In this document: piece after piece, positions 18,605 to 27,573 of the stretch
Position numbering within the stretch: position 1 is the first letter of the stretch
How the letters are laid out: the number at the start of each line of letters is the position of its first letter
Assembly (NCBI RefSeq): GCF_030812855.1
Contig: NZ_JAUSTK010000034.1
Span: 1-56,383, forward strand
Direction of reading: 5' to 3'
DNA from: Paenibacillus wynnii
Lineage (GTDB): Bacteria > Bacillota > Bacilli > Paenibacillales > Paenibacillaceae
DNA: 56,383 bases
Translations under genes and position numbers: made by a program
Notes under the pieces: model-generated
What the model saw: the letters and a program-made list of their open reading frames with translations, nothing else
Told to the model about the DNA's origin: nothing
The model's database searches: none

Positions 18605-19276
18605 TCAAGCCCTTGCCATCACCTTCAGCTTCTTCTCCGGCTCTAATCGAATGGAACGGTCACTGATGGCGTCGACATCCTGTTGATCATGGGTGACAAA
18701 GAGGCAGCTCATCTTTTCCTTACGCAGAATTCTGCTCAATTCGGTTCGGATGGACTCCCTGAGGTCTGTATCCAGATTGCTGAAGGGCTCATCCATTAAG
18801 AGAACAGCAGGCTTCGGCGCCAACGCCCGGGCAAGGGCTACCCGCTGCTGCTGCCCTCCGCTTAGCTCATGGGGATACCGTTCCTGGAATTCACTCAGCT
18901 GCACAAGCTCAAGCATCTCTTTTAGACGCTTACTTCGTTCTTCCCGGGGGGTGCGGTGCAGGCCGAATTCAATGTTTTTTCGGACATTCATATGGGGGAA
19001 CAAGGCGTAATCCTGAAATACCATCCCCACCTCGCGGCGTTCAGGTTGAATGAATGTTCTATGATCAACCACGTTGTTTCCACTAATGAGTATCTCGCCC
19101 CCCGAAGGAACCTCCAGACCCGCAATCAAGCGCAGCAACGTGCTTTTTCCGTTTCCGCTTGCCCCAAGCACACCGATAATTTCACCCTTCTCCATTATAA
19201 AAGAAAACTGTTCGATTACCGGAGACTGACGCCGGCTATACGAGAATGAAAGATCTCGGATCTCTAGAATACTCAT
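18605..19276 (-). CDS. fbpC: Ferric iron ABC transporter ATP-binding protein
   Basis: This 223-residue ATPase drives the adjacent iron permease. It has Walker A 'GASGNGKS' (about residues 37-44; the usual first Ser-Gly pair varies), Q-loop 'MVFQDYALFPHMNV', signature 'LSGGQQQRVALARAL', Walker B 'LLMDEPFSNLD' and switch His 'FVTHDQQD'. It lacks most of the C-terminal TOBE extension of longer FbpC/PotA proteins. Its start overlaps the permease end by four bases. It is the last gene of the operon. Confidence 0.88.
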   Translation of the reverse strand: MSILEIRDLSFSYSRRQSPVIEQFSFIMEKGEIIGVLGASGNGKSTLLRLIAGLEVPSGGEILISGNNVVDHRTFIQPERREVGMVFQDYALFPHMNVRKNIEFGLHRTPREERSKRLKEMLELVQLSEFQERYPHELSGGQQQRVALARALAPKPAVLLMDEPFSNLDTDLRESIRTELSRILRKEKMSCLFVTHDQQDVDAISDRSIRLEPEKKLKVMARA

Positions 19277-20922
19277 CTTTTTTCACTCCTGTCCAAATAT
19301 TGAAGGATATAGACCGAGGTGAAGCTGATTCCGATAATTAATAGCGATGGAATCGAAGCCTCATATATTTGTTCATTGTTGGCATACTGATACGTTTTGG
19401 TAGCGAGTGTGTCGAAATTGAAGGGTCTGAGCAATAGAGCCAATGGAAGCTCCTTGCATATTTCCACAAAGGTCAGGATAAATCCGCTGATGACGGCACC
19501 CTTAATCAAAGGGAAATCGACCCTGAAAAAAGTTCTTGTCATGCCCATCCCCAAGATCCGCGAAGCCTCTGTATACTTCCGTCCAACTCTCTCAAAACCG
19601 GTATCAACCGCATTATACCCCGTAGCCATAAATCGGATCACATACCCCGATACGAGCATTACCGCAGTAAGACTCAGAACGACAGGCGTACCTCCGAACC
19701 CAAGCCCATGGTACACAGATGATAAGCCGCGATCCAATTGAAGGAACAAAGCCAATACACCGATGGCAATAATCGCACCAGGTACCGAATACCCGGCTGT
19801 AATCCCTTTGGACAACATATAGGAAAAGGTTGAACGCGACCGGTTAACAGCTCCGACAATAAGGGAGAAGACCATAATAATACATGTGGAAAGGGTGGCT
19901 ACGTATAGGGTTCGAGTAAGATATGAGAAGAAATCGTCTTTCCAAACCGTTTCAAATGTCCATGAAGCCCAAACCATCAGTTGAACGAGCGGAATCAAAA
20001 AAGAAAAACACCAGATGCTGAAACAGACGATGTAGGCCGACCATTTAGGCAGTCCGGTAAGACGTCTCGGAGCAAGAAGTTTGGATTTACTGGTGGTGGA
20101 GCTGTAAGCCCTGTGACTGCGCAGAAATCTCTCTAAGATGAATAGACCTACAACGATCATCATCAGCCAAGCCGCCAGCCGCATAGCTGATTCGACATCG
20201 TACATTCCAAACCAAGTCTGGAAAATGGCGGTAGAGATGGTATGCAATCCGAAATAATTGGTCACACCGTAGTCGCTTAGCACTTCGAACACAACCAGAC
20301 TCACACCCCCGGCGATAGCAGGACGGGATAAGGGCAGTGCGACCCGAAGAAAAATGGATAAGGGTCTCCTCCCGAGCAGACGAGCATTTTCAATGTAAGA
20401 AGCGCTTTGCTTTTCAAAATAGGCTCTTGTGATCAGGTATACATAAGGAAATAGGAAAAGGGTAAAGATGATCACTGCGCCGCGCATCGAAGAAAGAGTA
20501 ATCCAATCTTGGTTCGGGAGGATTCCCCATTGATTACGGAGCGTCTTCTGAATGATACCTGTATAGCTGAACATCGTGCTGTATGTATAGGCGGCAATGT
20601 AAGGAGGTATAGCAAGCGGCAATACGAGAGCCCACCGGAAAAACCGCTTCCCCGGAAAATCGAACACGGCCACCAGCCAAGCCAGTGACACGCCTAGAAA
20701 GGTGGTTAATACACCGGTTAATAGAGTCAGCCATACCGTCTGAACCATATAATCTTTTATTAAATAGCGTTTGATTTGTAGCCAGTTGTCATTCGGTGCG
20801 TCGAAGATAGAGAGAAATACTAACAAAATAGGCAGCAAAATAGCTGCTGCCCCCATGAGGCTGACGATTCGCCAGCCGTTAAGTTTTCTCTTGATTTGAA
20901 CCCTCACGTTTTTAAAAGGCAT
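19273..20922 (-). CDS. fbpB: Ferric iron ABC transporter permease (duplicated)
   Basis: This 549-residue membrane protein contains two MetI-like permease halves in one chain, as in FbpB/SfuB. About 12 hydrophobic helices are visible. The two coupling loops are 'YIENARLLGRRPLSIFLRVALPLSRPAI'-like (first half) and 'YTEASRILGMGMTRTFFRVDFP' (second half). It lies between the binding protein (3-base gap) and the ATPase (4-base overlap) in a compact importer operon. Confidence 0.9.
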   Translation of the reverse strand: MPFKNVRVQIKRKLNGWRIVSLMGAAAILLPILLVFLSIFDAPNDNWLQIKRYLIKDYMVQTVWLTLLTGVLTTFLGVSLAWLVAVFDFPGKRFFRWALVLPLAIPPYIAAYTYSTMFSYTGIIQKTLRNQWGILPNQDWITLSSMRGAVIIFTLFLFPYVYLITRAYFEKQSASYIENARLLGRRPLSIFLRVALPLSRPAIAGGVSLVVFEVLSDYGVTNYFGLHTISTAIFQTWFGMYDVESAMRLAAWLMMIVVGLFILERFLRSHRAYSSTTSKSKLLAPRRLTGLPKWSAYIVCFSIWCFSFLIPLVQLMVWASWTFETVWKDDFFSYLTRTLYVATLSTCIIMVFSLIVGAVNRSRSTFSYMLSKGITAGYSVPGAIIAIGVLALFLQLDRGLSSVYHGLGFGGTPVVLSLTAVMLVSGYVIRFMATGYNAVDTGFERVGRKYTEASRILGMGMTRTFFRVDFPLIKGAVISGFILTFVEICKELPLALLLRPFNFDTLATKTYQYANNEQIYEASIPSLLIIGISFTSVYILQYLDRSEKR

Positions 20923-20925
20923 ATA

Positions 20926-22005
20926 TTATTTCCAACCCGTTTTGTTCATAATTTCCAGTGCTGCAGCATTGTGCTCGCCCAGTTTACCCAGATCGATTTG
21001 TTGGGTTTTGAAAGTGCCCCATGACTTCAGAAGCTCGGGAGTTTCGGCCTTAGCATTCACCGGGAATTCAAAGTTTTCTTTGGCAACCATGTTCTGAGCT
21101 TCGACACCTGTCAGGAATTCGATCAGCTTAACCGCATTATCCTTATTCTTGCTATGCTTTGTAACTCCGGCACCGCTAACGTTAATATGAGTGCCTGTAG
21201 TCTCCTGATTCGGGAAAAAGACACCGATACTTTCGCCAACTTTTACCTCTTCCGTGTCCTTGGAATTCATCAACAATCCCACATAGTAGGTATTCATTAA
21301 AGCTACATCCCCAACGCCGGCAACAATAGCTTTGGCTTGATCGCGGTCATTACCTTCCGGTGTGCGAGCCAGATTCGCTACAAACCCTTTTGACCATTCT
21401 TCGGCTTTTTCGGGGCCATTCAGTTCAATAAATGAAGAGAGAAGGGACTGATTATACAAACTGGAGGAAGGACGGACAAGTACTTTCCCTTTCCAGGCTG
21501 CACTGGTTAGATCCTCATAGGTAGACAGCTGTTCAGGTTTTACACGGTCTTTGGAGTATACGATAACACGGGCCCGGGTAGAGAGACCGATCCACTGGTT
21601 TTCCGAATCACGCAGCTGCTTGGGTACATTTTGATCTATGGTCTCGGAGGATACAGGCTGTAGTATCCCAGCTTCTTTGGCATTATTCAGCACACCGCCA
21701 TCTACGGTCAAGAAAAGATCAGCTTCGGTGCTTTCCCCTTCACGTTTGAGGCGTTCGATTAATTCTTCAGCTTTGCCGTCTACGATGTTCACCTTGATTC
21801 CGGTCTCTTTAGTGAATTGTTCGTAGAGCAGCTTATCCACATCATAACTTCTAGCGGAATAAATATTTACAATCTGTTCTTTCGTTTCGACATTACCTGC
21901 ATTCGTGTTGTTGGTCTCTTTTGCTTTGTCTGTTCCGCAACCGGCTAACAATCCGGCAGTCAATACGGTGGTTAGTAGCGGGGCAAATAATGTACGGTAG
22001 TTCAC
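20926..22005 (-). CDS. fbpA: Ferric iron-binding lipoprotein (FbpA/FutA-type)
   Basis: About 359 residues. I prefer GTG 22005 as start because GAGGAG lies seven bases upstream; ATG 22020 is part of that ribosome site. A lipobox (LLAGC) anchors it outside the membrane. The fold is of the extracellular solute-binding family 1 type ('NIYSARSYDVDKLLYEQFTKETG' region). The 'NTYYVGLL' segment carries the tandem tyrosines that bind Fe(III) in this family. A Fur box precedes the operon. Confidence 0.88.
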   Translation of the reverse strand: MNYRTLFAPLLTTVLTAGLLAGCGTDKAKETNNTNAGNVETKEQIVNIYSARSYDVDKLLYEQFTKETGIKVNIVDGKAEELIERLKREGESTEADLFLTVDGGVLNNAKEAGILQPVSSETIDQNVPKQLRDSENQWIGLSTRARVIVYSKDRVKPEQLSTYEDLTSAAWKGKVLVRPSSSLYNQSLLSSFIELNGPEKAEEWSKGFVANLARTPEGNDRDQAKAIVAGVGDVALMNTYYVGLLMNSKDTEEVKVGESIGVFFPNQETTGTHINVSGAGVTKHSKNKDNAVKLIEFLTGVEAQNMVAKENFEFPVNAKAETPELLKSWGTFKTQQIDLGKLGEHNAAALEIMNKTGWK

Positions 22006-22021
22006 GTCAACACTCCTCATA

Positions 22022-22040
22022 GATAATGATTATTATTCTC
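22022..22040 (-). promoter_or_regulatory. Fur box
   Basis: GATAATGATTATTATTCTC matches 16 of 19 bases of the classical Fur consensus. It lies 17 bases before the binding-protein start. Iron-replete repression of the importer is expected. Confidence 0.85.
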
Positions 22041-22133
22041 AATTAAAGATTAATTAATTTGAATCATATAGGCTCCCTAAATCCTTGTCAACTATAAAAA
22101 TATCCAAACCATCCAAGTAATTCCCGAATTAAC

Positions 22134-22162
22134 TTACACTCTGAACGTTGATTTGGTATAGT
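22134..22162 (+). promoter_or_regulatory. Possible sigma-A promoter for the FapA-like gene
   Basis: TTACAC (22134-22139) and TATAGT (22157-22162) are 17 bp apart, about 60 bases before the start codon. The -35 box is weak. Confidence 0.4.
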
Positions 22163-22223
22163 GATTATAAATAACTTCCATATAACGTGGCTTAAAATAT
22201 AAACAAAAATGGAGGGCGGACTA

Positions 22224-24083
22224 ATGCCTGACCGGATGTCGGAAAAAGATTTAAATCAGCTTATTAATATGCTCGAATGGGAGTCAACAAGTAACGATAA
22301 CCATCCAGATGTTTTTTTAAGTGAGACACAAATAGGGGATGATTCAGACGGACGTTTGCTCGTTCGCGCCGATAAAATATTCGTACAGGATCCTCTTCCA
22401 GGGGGCTGTCCTGCGGTCATTTCCGGGGTTCTTCCGGTGGTGATTCAGGTCAACGGAGTGAAAATATCAAGTCCAACCGAGGTTACATCTGAGGATACCA
22501 TTGAATGGGAAATTTCTGAGCCGCCGCTGTATGGGATAACGATTTCGGAGGACAAGCTGTTAGCGTTTTTCACCTTGTATTCACCAAAGCGATATGCCTG
22601 GAACCTGAACGACCATAATGCGGTATCCTGGTTGGAAATTACAGCAACGATGAATACAGAAGTAGAGGTCGGACATCTCACCCTGAACAAGGTGATTTCG
22701 GATTTTGAGAAAAAATCAATCACCCAGAATCTCAACATCTCCGGAATTCATGCCGAACTGCAAAATCCGAGCTATCAGCCCATTCCCGTCGCCAACGGGA
22801 GAGCAGCTGTGCCGGGTGAGAACGCACGAATGGAATTGTTTTTTGCAGAGAATATAGTTGAAAGTGAATTCAATGAAATCGGGGGGCAGGTTGATTACCG
22901 CAGTCATCTTCGAATTCCTTCTGTTGTAAGAGGCGAAGTGATTGCACGTAAGATTCCTGTGGTTGAGGGCATTCCCGGATACGATGTTCATGGGGAGATC
23001 TTATATCCTCAGCACCCGACGGATATTATTGTAATCGCTAAGGATCATACGGTGCTCCTTGTTAACAACGAAATACGTGCACTCCGTGAGGGCAGACCGC
23101 GTATGACCGGTGATAAAATGAAGTATTTTGACATTTGTACCTCATACACTGTTCCAGGTAACGTTAGTATCAAAACGGGCAATATTCTCTTTTCGGGAGA
23201 TGTTATTATCCGCGGTAACGTGGAAGATAATATGATTATAGAATCACTAGGTAATGTATATGTAGCTGGAAATGTTCATAACTCTACGATTACAGCAACC
23301 GGCAGTATTCTTATCAAAGGGAACGTGGCTAACAGCAAACTGTATTCCGGTTACTTCGGCGTGATGTACAACCGTATTTATATTACCTCCCAGTTCCTCA
23401 TTGAAGAGGTGAAGGTTCTGCAAAAAGCCGCAGGCCTACTGACACAAGCTGTGGAGAATCGTAAGCAATCTGTAAAATATGGACAGGCTGTGCTGCTCCT
23501 GCTGGAGAGTAAGTTCAAAAAAATCCCGCAGGTGATTCGGGAACTGCTGGCAGTGCTCACTCATGTTCAGGCATCATTTCACCACGATCTTGATCAGATC
23601 ACGCATTTTTTGAGTGTATTCTTGAATCCGATACAGCTTGTTGACTTCATGAATGAATCATCTCTCAGCGGATTTATTAATTCACTTGTACAGCTGCACT
23701 CAGGGGTGGCCCGGATGCAGGAAACCAAGGTTGAAGTTAATATGGGCAAATCCCAGAACACAACTATTAAATCAAACGGCGATATTATTATTCATAAAGA
23801 CGGAATTGTGCAGTGTGATTTGTTTTCTTCGGGCAATATTACATTTCTGAGTCCTGCTTCTGTATGCCGGGGCTCCCGGTTAGAGGCAGGCGGTACGATT
23901 TCAGCCTATCTAGTAGGCGGAGAGAGCGGCGCTCAATCCTATCTCAAAGCGAAACGAAGCGTTACTATACGCAAAATGTATTTGGGCAAGATCACCATTG
24001 ACCGCTATTCCGCAGATATTACAGAGCCGGTAGAGAATATGGTGTTTGACAGTGAAACCATACGGAAGATGGCGATGATCTAA
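22224..24083 (+). CDS. FapA (DUF342) family protein
   Basis: A 619-residue protein. ATG 22224 is chosen because ATGGAGGG lies eight bases upstream. The C-terminal half is the FapA beta-helix: repeated short strands with asparagine and glycine turns ('GDVIIRGNVEDNMIIESLGNV' region, 'GSILIKGNVANSKL', 'TTIKSNGDIIIHKDGIVQ', 'GGTISAYLVGG'). A helical stretch of about 100 residues interrupts it (about 390-490). FapA proteins are linked to flagellar assembly and polar localisation in Vibrio; many Firmicutes have stand-alone copies of unknown role. No flagellar gene is nearby. Confidence 0.85.
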   Translation: MPDRMSEKDLNQLINMLEWESTSNDNHPDVFLSETQIGDDSDGRLLVRADKIFVQDPLPGGCPAVISGVLPVVIQVNGVKISSPTEVTSEDTIEWEISEPPLYGITISEDKLLAFFTLYSPKRYAWNLNDHNAVSWLEITATMNTEVEVGHLTLNKVISDFEKKSITQNLNISGIHAELQNPSYQPIPVANGRAAVPGENARMELFFAENIVESEFNEIGGQVDYRSHLRIPSVVRGEVIARKIPVVEGIPGYDVHGEILYPQHPTDIIVIAKDHTVLLVNNEIRALREGRPRMTGDKMKYFDICTSYTVPGNVSIKTGNILFSGDVIIRGNVEDNMIIESLGNVYVAGNVHNSTITATGSILIKGNVANSKLYSGYFGVMYNRIYITSQFLIEEVKVLQKAAGLLTQAVENRKQSVKYGQAVLLLLESKFKKIPQVIRELLAVLTHVQASFHHDLDQITHFLSVFLNPIQLVDFMNESSLSGFINSLVQLHSGVARMQETKVEVNMGKSQNTTIKSNGDIIIHKDGIVQCDLFSSGNITFLSPASVCRGSRLEAGGTISAYLVGGESGAQSYLKAKRSVTIRKMYLGKITIDRYSADITEPVENMVFDSETIRKMAMI

Positions 24084-24111
24084 GTGGAGTAGGAGTAAAT
24101 TTTCTTAGATC

Positions 24112-24156
24112 AAAACCCCGATCACTTGCTGCAGCAAGTGACCGGGGGTTTTTTTT
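24112..24156 (+). terminator. Strong terminator after the FapA-like gene
   Basis: An approximately 18-bp stem (AACCCCGATCACTTGCT and its complement, one mismatch) around a 2-base loop is followed by eight T. Confidence 0.9.
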
Positions 24157-24220
24157 GACAAGTTGGATGCCTAATATTGACTAGGGTGCGACTATTCCGG
24201 CTCAGTTGGTTAAGTATATA

Positions 24221-24270
24221 GGGAGTAGTTAGGAGTAGTTAGGAGTAGTTAGGAGTAGTTAGGAGTAGAT
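24221..24270 (+). repeat. 10-bp tandem repeat
   Basis: The unit AGGAGTAGTT is repeated almost exactly five times (first and last units have one or two changes). It is followed by looser GGAGTGAG/GGGAGTA-like sequence to about 24310. No coding function is seen. Confidence 0.9.
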
Positions 24271-24327
24271 GGAATAGTAAATGGAGTGAGTAAGGGAGTA
24301 AATAAGGGATTAAAAGGAGATGGTTAG

Positions 24328-24518
24328 TAGATAAGTGTACTTTGTGCAATTATTTTAGGGGGATGGAGTCATTCTTTGAATTTAAGTGTACTTTATGCAA
24401 CTAAAATGAGGATATTAAGCGTTTTTGGTGGAAATCAATGGATTTAGTTGTAGAAAATACATCTATTTGTCTAATTTGGTGAAAAGAGAGAAGTTTAGTT
24501 GCACAAAATACAGTTAAC
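24328..24518. repeat. Four-site intergenic array, copy 3
   Basis: Sites are centred at 24342, 24393, 24455 and 24506: spacings 51, 62 and 51. Here sites 3 and 4 are inverted copies of sites 2 and 1 (core YTTTR in the first two, AAAA-type in the last two), so the whole element is a dyad. It lies between the convergent FapA-like gene and tRNA-Arg and is flanked by two tandem repeats. Confidence 0.8.
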
Positions 24519-24530
24519 TCGATGGTCGAG

Positions 24531-24592
24531 TGGGTAAAGTGGGTAAGTGGGTAAAGTGGGTAAAGTGGGTAAAGTAGGTAAAGTAGGCTAAG
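24531..24592 (+). repeat. 9-bp tandem repeat
   Basis: About seven units of TGGGTAAAG, one shortened to eight bases and the last two changed to TAGG. Slippage-prone sequence between the four-site array and tRNA-Arg. Confidence 0.9.
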
Positions 24593-24647
24593 CAGGTGAT
24601 GAGATAGTGGTGTTTCAGGTGTTATAGGAGCCTCCCATCACCATAAC

Positions 24648-24676
24648 GTAAAACAGCCTCCCCGAAGGAAGGCTGC
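24648..24676 (-). terminator. Terminator of tRNA-Arg
   Basis: On the minus strand CAGCCTTCC-TTCG-GGGAGGCTG (one G-U pair) is followed by TTTTAC, starting 11 bases beyond the tRNA 3' end. Nearly the same hairpin is found at 64-91. Confidence 0.8.
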
Positions 24677-24685
24677 TACAATTGA

Positions 24686-24759
24686 CGTCCCGGAAGGGAT
24701 TCGAACCCCCGACCGTGCGCTTAGAAGGCGCATGCTCTATCCGGCTGAGCTACCGGGAC
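24686..24759 (-). tRNA. tRNA-Arg (anticodon UCU)
   Basis: The 74-base cloverleaf has acceptor GTCCCGG/CCGGGAC, D-arm GCTC/GAGC, anticodon stem TGCGC/GCGCA with loop CTTCTAA (TCT at 24725-24723), and a T-loop TTCGAAT. The CCA is not encoded. It reads AGA/AGG arginine codons. Confidence 0.95.
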
Positions 24760-24791
24760 ATGTAATGAACTCTGAAAAGCAAGCAAAATTT

Positions 24792-24820
24792 ATTTTATCA
24801 TACATAAAGATCTTTTACAA
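24792..24820 (-). promoter_or_regulatory. tRNA-Arg promoter
   Basis: On the minus strand TTGTAA and TAAAAT are separated by exactly 17 bp, about 33 bases upstream of the tRNA 5' end. Confidence 0.6.
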
Positions 24821-24907
24821 CTTGTTTTTTAAAGAATCCGAAAAGGGTATGCTATACTCTACAATGGATATAAGAAAAGAACCGGATGATTTCAAGGAGG
24901 TGCCCTC

Positions 24908-25828
24908 ATTAAGAATTCTAATTCCCCCGCCAAAGATAATATCGTGCTGTTTCCGAAAACGTTGGATTACTATCAGATCCAATTGACGGTGATGCTGGAG
25001 AGTGAACGCTACGGGGAAGCGATGGAGCTCCTGCGTTTTTTACTGCAATGCCAAGGACAGGAAGAACGTTATTATGAGGAATGGCAGTCGCTGCTCGAAT
25101 GGTTGGAGACGGCCTTCCCTTATGCTGCACAGCATGGAGACTCAGATGGGTCCGCTTACGGACATGAGGAAGACCTCGGCGAAGAGGATATGGCCCGAAT
25201 TTTGGCTCAGTCGAAGCAGGCGGAAGATCCAGACTATCCGAATAAACTATTGCTGAAGATTATGAACGAGCCTCTGGCGGAGAGTACTGTTTTGGCTCTG
25301 GAACAACTCTCTTATGTGAAGGGAGAAGGAGTGGATGAAGCGCTGATCTCTTGGCTGCAGACGGGCAAGGTACATCCATTACTGCAATTTCGAACGATGC
25401 AGACACTGCGCCGCCGTGGAGTAGAAGGTGCAGTTAAGCTGGTTCGTGGACTGGAAACATCCGTTATTGAGATAGATGATATCCCGCTGCAGAGTGACGA
25501 TTTCCCGCCTCAGGTTGTTTTGGTGCTGGAAAGATTAGCCCAGCAAGCGGAAGTGCATGAGCCTACTCTATATTATTTTGCACAAGAGCTTTGGGGCCAG
25601 TTCATCATGTCGATTTATGGCACTGCCGATTATCGCTCTCTAATGTCAGATGAAGATGTTTTGCTGGATATATGGGCCGGAGCTTTGCACCAGATCATCT
25701 CTGAGAGTCTGAACGGTTCCCGGAATGAAGAAGAGACACGGAACATGTACGGGATTACGGATACTATGAGATTTCAATTTGAGCAAGCCTACCGCTCTCT
25801 TAAGGCCTTCGTGAAGATAGGAATATAG
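24908..25828 (+). CDS. YsoA-like (TPR-type) protein, probable ATT start
   Basis: About 306 residues, helical, without membrane segments. The only strong ribosome site, AAGGAGGTG (24894-24902), is placed for an in-frame ATT at 24908; the next usual start is GTG 24944, which has no ribosome site. The residues between (KNSNSPAKDNI) lead into 'VLFPKTLDYYQIQLTVMLES'. The early helices ('YGEAMELLRFLLQCQG', 'EEWQSLLEWLE') resemble TPR-like repeats. The position immediately upstream of tig matches ysoA of Bacillus subtilis, whose function is unclear. ATT starts are known mainly for infC, where they limit translation. Confidence 0.75.
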   Translation: MKNSNSPAKDNIVLFPKTLDYYQIQLTVMLESERYGEAMELLRFLLQCQGQEERYYEEWQSLLEWLETAFPYAAQHGDSDGSAYGHEEDLGEEDMARILAQSKQAEDPDYPNKLLLKIMNEPLAESTVLALEQLSYVKGEGVDEALISWLQTGKVHPLLQFRTMQTLRRRGVEGAVKLVRGLETSVIEIDDIPLQSDDFPPQVVLVLERLAQQAEVHEPTLYYFAQELWGQFIMSIYGTADYRSLMSDEDVLLDIWAGALHQIISESLNGSRNEEETRNMYGITDTMRFQFEQAYRSLKAFVKIGI

Positions 25829-25866
25829 GATTTGTGGTACCGAGATTAACAGAAAGGCAACACTAC

Positions 25867-25895
25867 TTGATAAAAAAAGTAATTTTGTATATAAT
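25867..25895 (+). promoter_or_regulatory. Sigma-A promoter of tig
   Basis: TTGATA (25867-25872) and a perfect TATAAT (25890-25895) are 17 bp apart, about 70 bases before the tig start. Confidence 0.8.
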
Positions 25896-25966
25896 ATAAT
25901 GGTTATTCTGTGCGTGGATTAATTTGATTGAAACATGTGAACCTATCTTGGAGGGGAAAGTATATT

Positions 25967-27307
25967 ATGAAAGCAACTTGGGAGAAAATAGAGAAGAACC
26001 TTGGTGTTCTTGAAGTCGAAGTCGAAGTTGAACGTGTAACTGCAGCACTCGACAAAGCTTTTAATAAAGTAGTTAAGAAAGCAAACGTACCTGGATTCCG
26101 TAAAGGCAAAGTACCGCGGGCTATTTTTGAATCCCGTTTTGGTGTAGAAAGCTTGTATCAAGATGCAATTGACATCCTACTTCCTGAAGCATACGGTGAG
26201 GCTATCGATGAAACAGATATCTTCCCAGTAGACCGCCCTGAAGTTGATGTTGAGCAGTTTGCTAAAGGCCAACCGTTTATTTTTAAAGCTAAAGTAACTG
26301 TTAAGCCTGAAGTTAAATTAGGCGAGTACAAAGGACTTGAAGTTCCTGTACAGAAAGCTGAAGTAACTGAAGACGAATTGAATGCTGAGCTTACTCGTCT
26401 GCAAGAGCGTCACGCTGAGCTTGTTGTTATTGAAGACGAAGTAGCTGCAAACGGCGATATCACAGTTATTGATTTCGACGGATCCATTGACGGTGTACAG
26501 TTCGAAGGCGGACAAGCTGAGCGTCATTCCCTTGAACTGGGCAGCAACTCCTTCATTCCTGGCTTCGAAGAGCAGGTTGTAGGTATGGGTGTTGGCGATC
26601 TTAAGGACGTTGAAGTAACTTTTCCAGAAACTTACCACGCTGAGAATCTTGCAGGTAAAGTAGCTGTATTCAAAGTGAAACTGCATGAGATCAAACGCAA
26701 ACAGCTTCCAGCTCTAGATGATGAATTCGCTAAAGACGTAAGTGAATTTGACACTTTGGAAGAATACAAAGCCGACCTTAAGCAACAGCTTGAATCCCGT
26801 AAACAGGATGAGCTGAAAGGCACTCGCGAGAATGCTGTAGTTGATAAAGCGGCTGCAAACGCAGAAATCGAAATTCCTGAAGCTATGATCGACAGCGAAG
26901 TACAAAACATGGTTCGCGATTTCGACAACCGTCTGCGTCAACAAGGCATGAACATGGATATGTTCCTTAGCTTCTCGGGTCAAACTCGTGAAGATTTGCA
27001 GAACCAAATGAAAGGCGATGCTGAGAAACGCGTTCGCAACAACTTGGTACTGGAAGTTATCGCTAAGACCGAGAACATCGAAGTTTCCGAAGAAGAAATC
27101 ACTCAGGAATTGGCTACTATGGCTGAAGCTTACAAACGCACTCCTGAAGAAATCCGCAGCATTCTGACAGCTAACGGTTCCATTGGCAGCTTGAATGAGG
27201 ATATTTCCCTTCGTAAGACAATCGAATTCCTTGTAGCAAACAGTGTTGAAGTTGAAGCGGTTGAAGAAGCTGCAGCTGAAAGTACTGAAGAAGTTAGTGC
27301 TGAGTAA
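25967..27307 (+). CDS. tig: Trigger factor
   Basis: This 446-residue ribosome-bound chaperone and peptidyl-prolyl isomerase meets nascent chains at the exit tunnel. The N-terminal ribosome-binding signature is 'PGFRKGKVPRAIFESRFG' (about residues 37-54; the GFRxGKxP motif). The FKBP-type domain follows (about 160-245, 'DGSIDGVQFEGGQAE', 'FIPGFEEQVVGMGVGD'). The helical C-terminal substrate-binding domain ends in an acidic tail. ATG 25967 has TGGAGGGG upstream. It is monocistronic by its own promoter and terminator. Confidence 0.97.
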   Translation: MKATWEKIEKNLGVLEVEVEVERVTAALDKAFNKVVKKANVPGFRKGKVPRAIFESRFGVESLYQDAIDILLPEAYGEAIDETDIFPVDRPEVDVEQFAKGQPFIFKAKVTVKPEVKLGEYKGLEVPVQKAEVTEDELNAELTRLQERHAELVVIEDEVAANGDITVIDFDGSIDGVQFEGGQAERHSLELGSNSFIPGFEEQVVGMGVGDLKDVEVTFPETYHAENLAGKVAVFKVKLHEIKRKQLPALDDEFAKDVSEFDTLEEYKADLKQQLESRKQDELKGTRENAVVDKAAANAEIEIPEAMIDSEVQNMVRDFDNRLRQQGMNMDMFLSFSGQTREDLQNQMKGDAEKRVRNNLVLEVIAKTENIEVSEEEITQELATMAEAYKRTPEEIRSILTANGSIGSLNEDISLRKTIEFLVANSVEVEAVEEAAAESTEEVSAE

Positions 27308-27367
27308 GATTTTTCTTAGCAGCAATATTTAACTAGAGTGGCCTTTATAGGTCTCCATATACAGTCG

Positions 27368-27403
27368 ATAAGGCACGTATATTGTTACGTGCCTTATTTT
27401 TTT
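27368..27403 (+). terminator. Terminator of tig
   Basis: A perfect 12-bp stem ATAAGGCACGTA / TACGTGCCTTAT with a 6-base loop is followed by a T-tract. Confidence 0.9.
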
Positions 27404-27573
27404 ATAATCTCAAGGGAAAGTAATTCAAGGAAATACATAGCGTAGAGTTATGAATGGCTGACTTTCGGGATATAATTACGCTGTAAAGTGAAAAAATGAC
27501 ATAGGGCTTTGAACGTGTTAAAATATTTCTGAAAAGGAAAGACTATCTTCTGTAGAGAAAAGAGGTTGGTGGC

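Noticed and set aside
24328..24518. Four regularly spaced repeats, CRISPR-like at first sight
   Set aside because: The sites are short, degenerate and dyad-symmetrical; gaps alternate between about 28 and 39 bases, spacer content is shared between copies 2 and 4, and there is no cas gene or leader.
1..24706. Integrative element bounded by tRNA-derived attachment sites
   Set aside because: The copies are inverted, there is no integrase, and the enclosed genes are ordinary chromosomal ones.
27405..27573. CtsR operator before clpP
   Set aside because: No tandem GGTCAAA-type heptads are visible.
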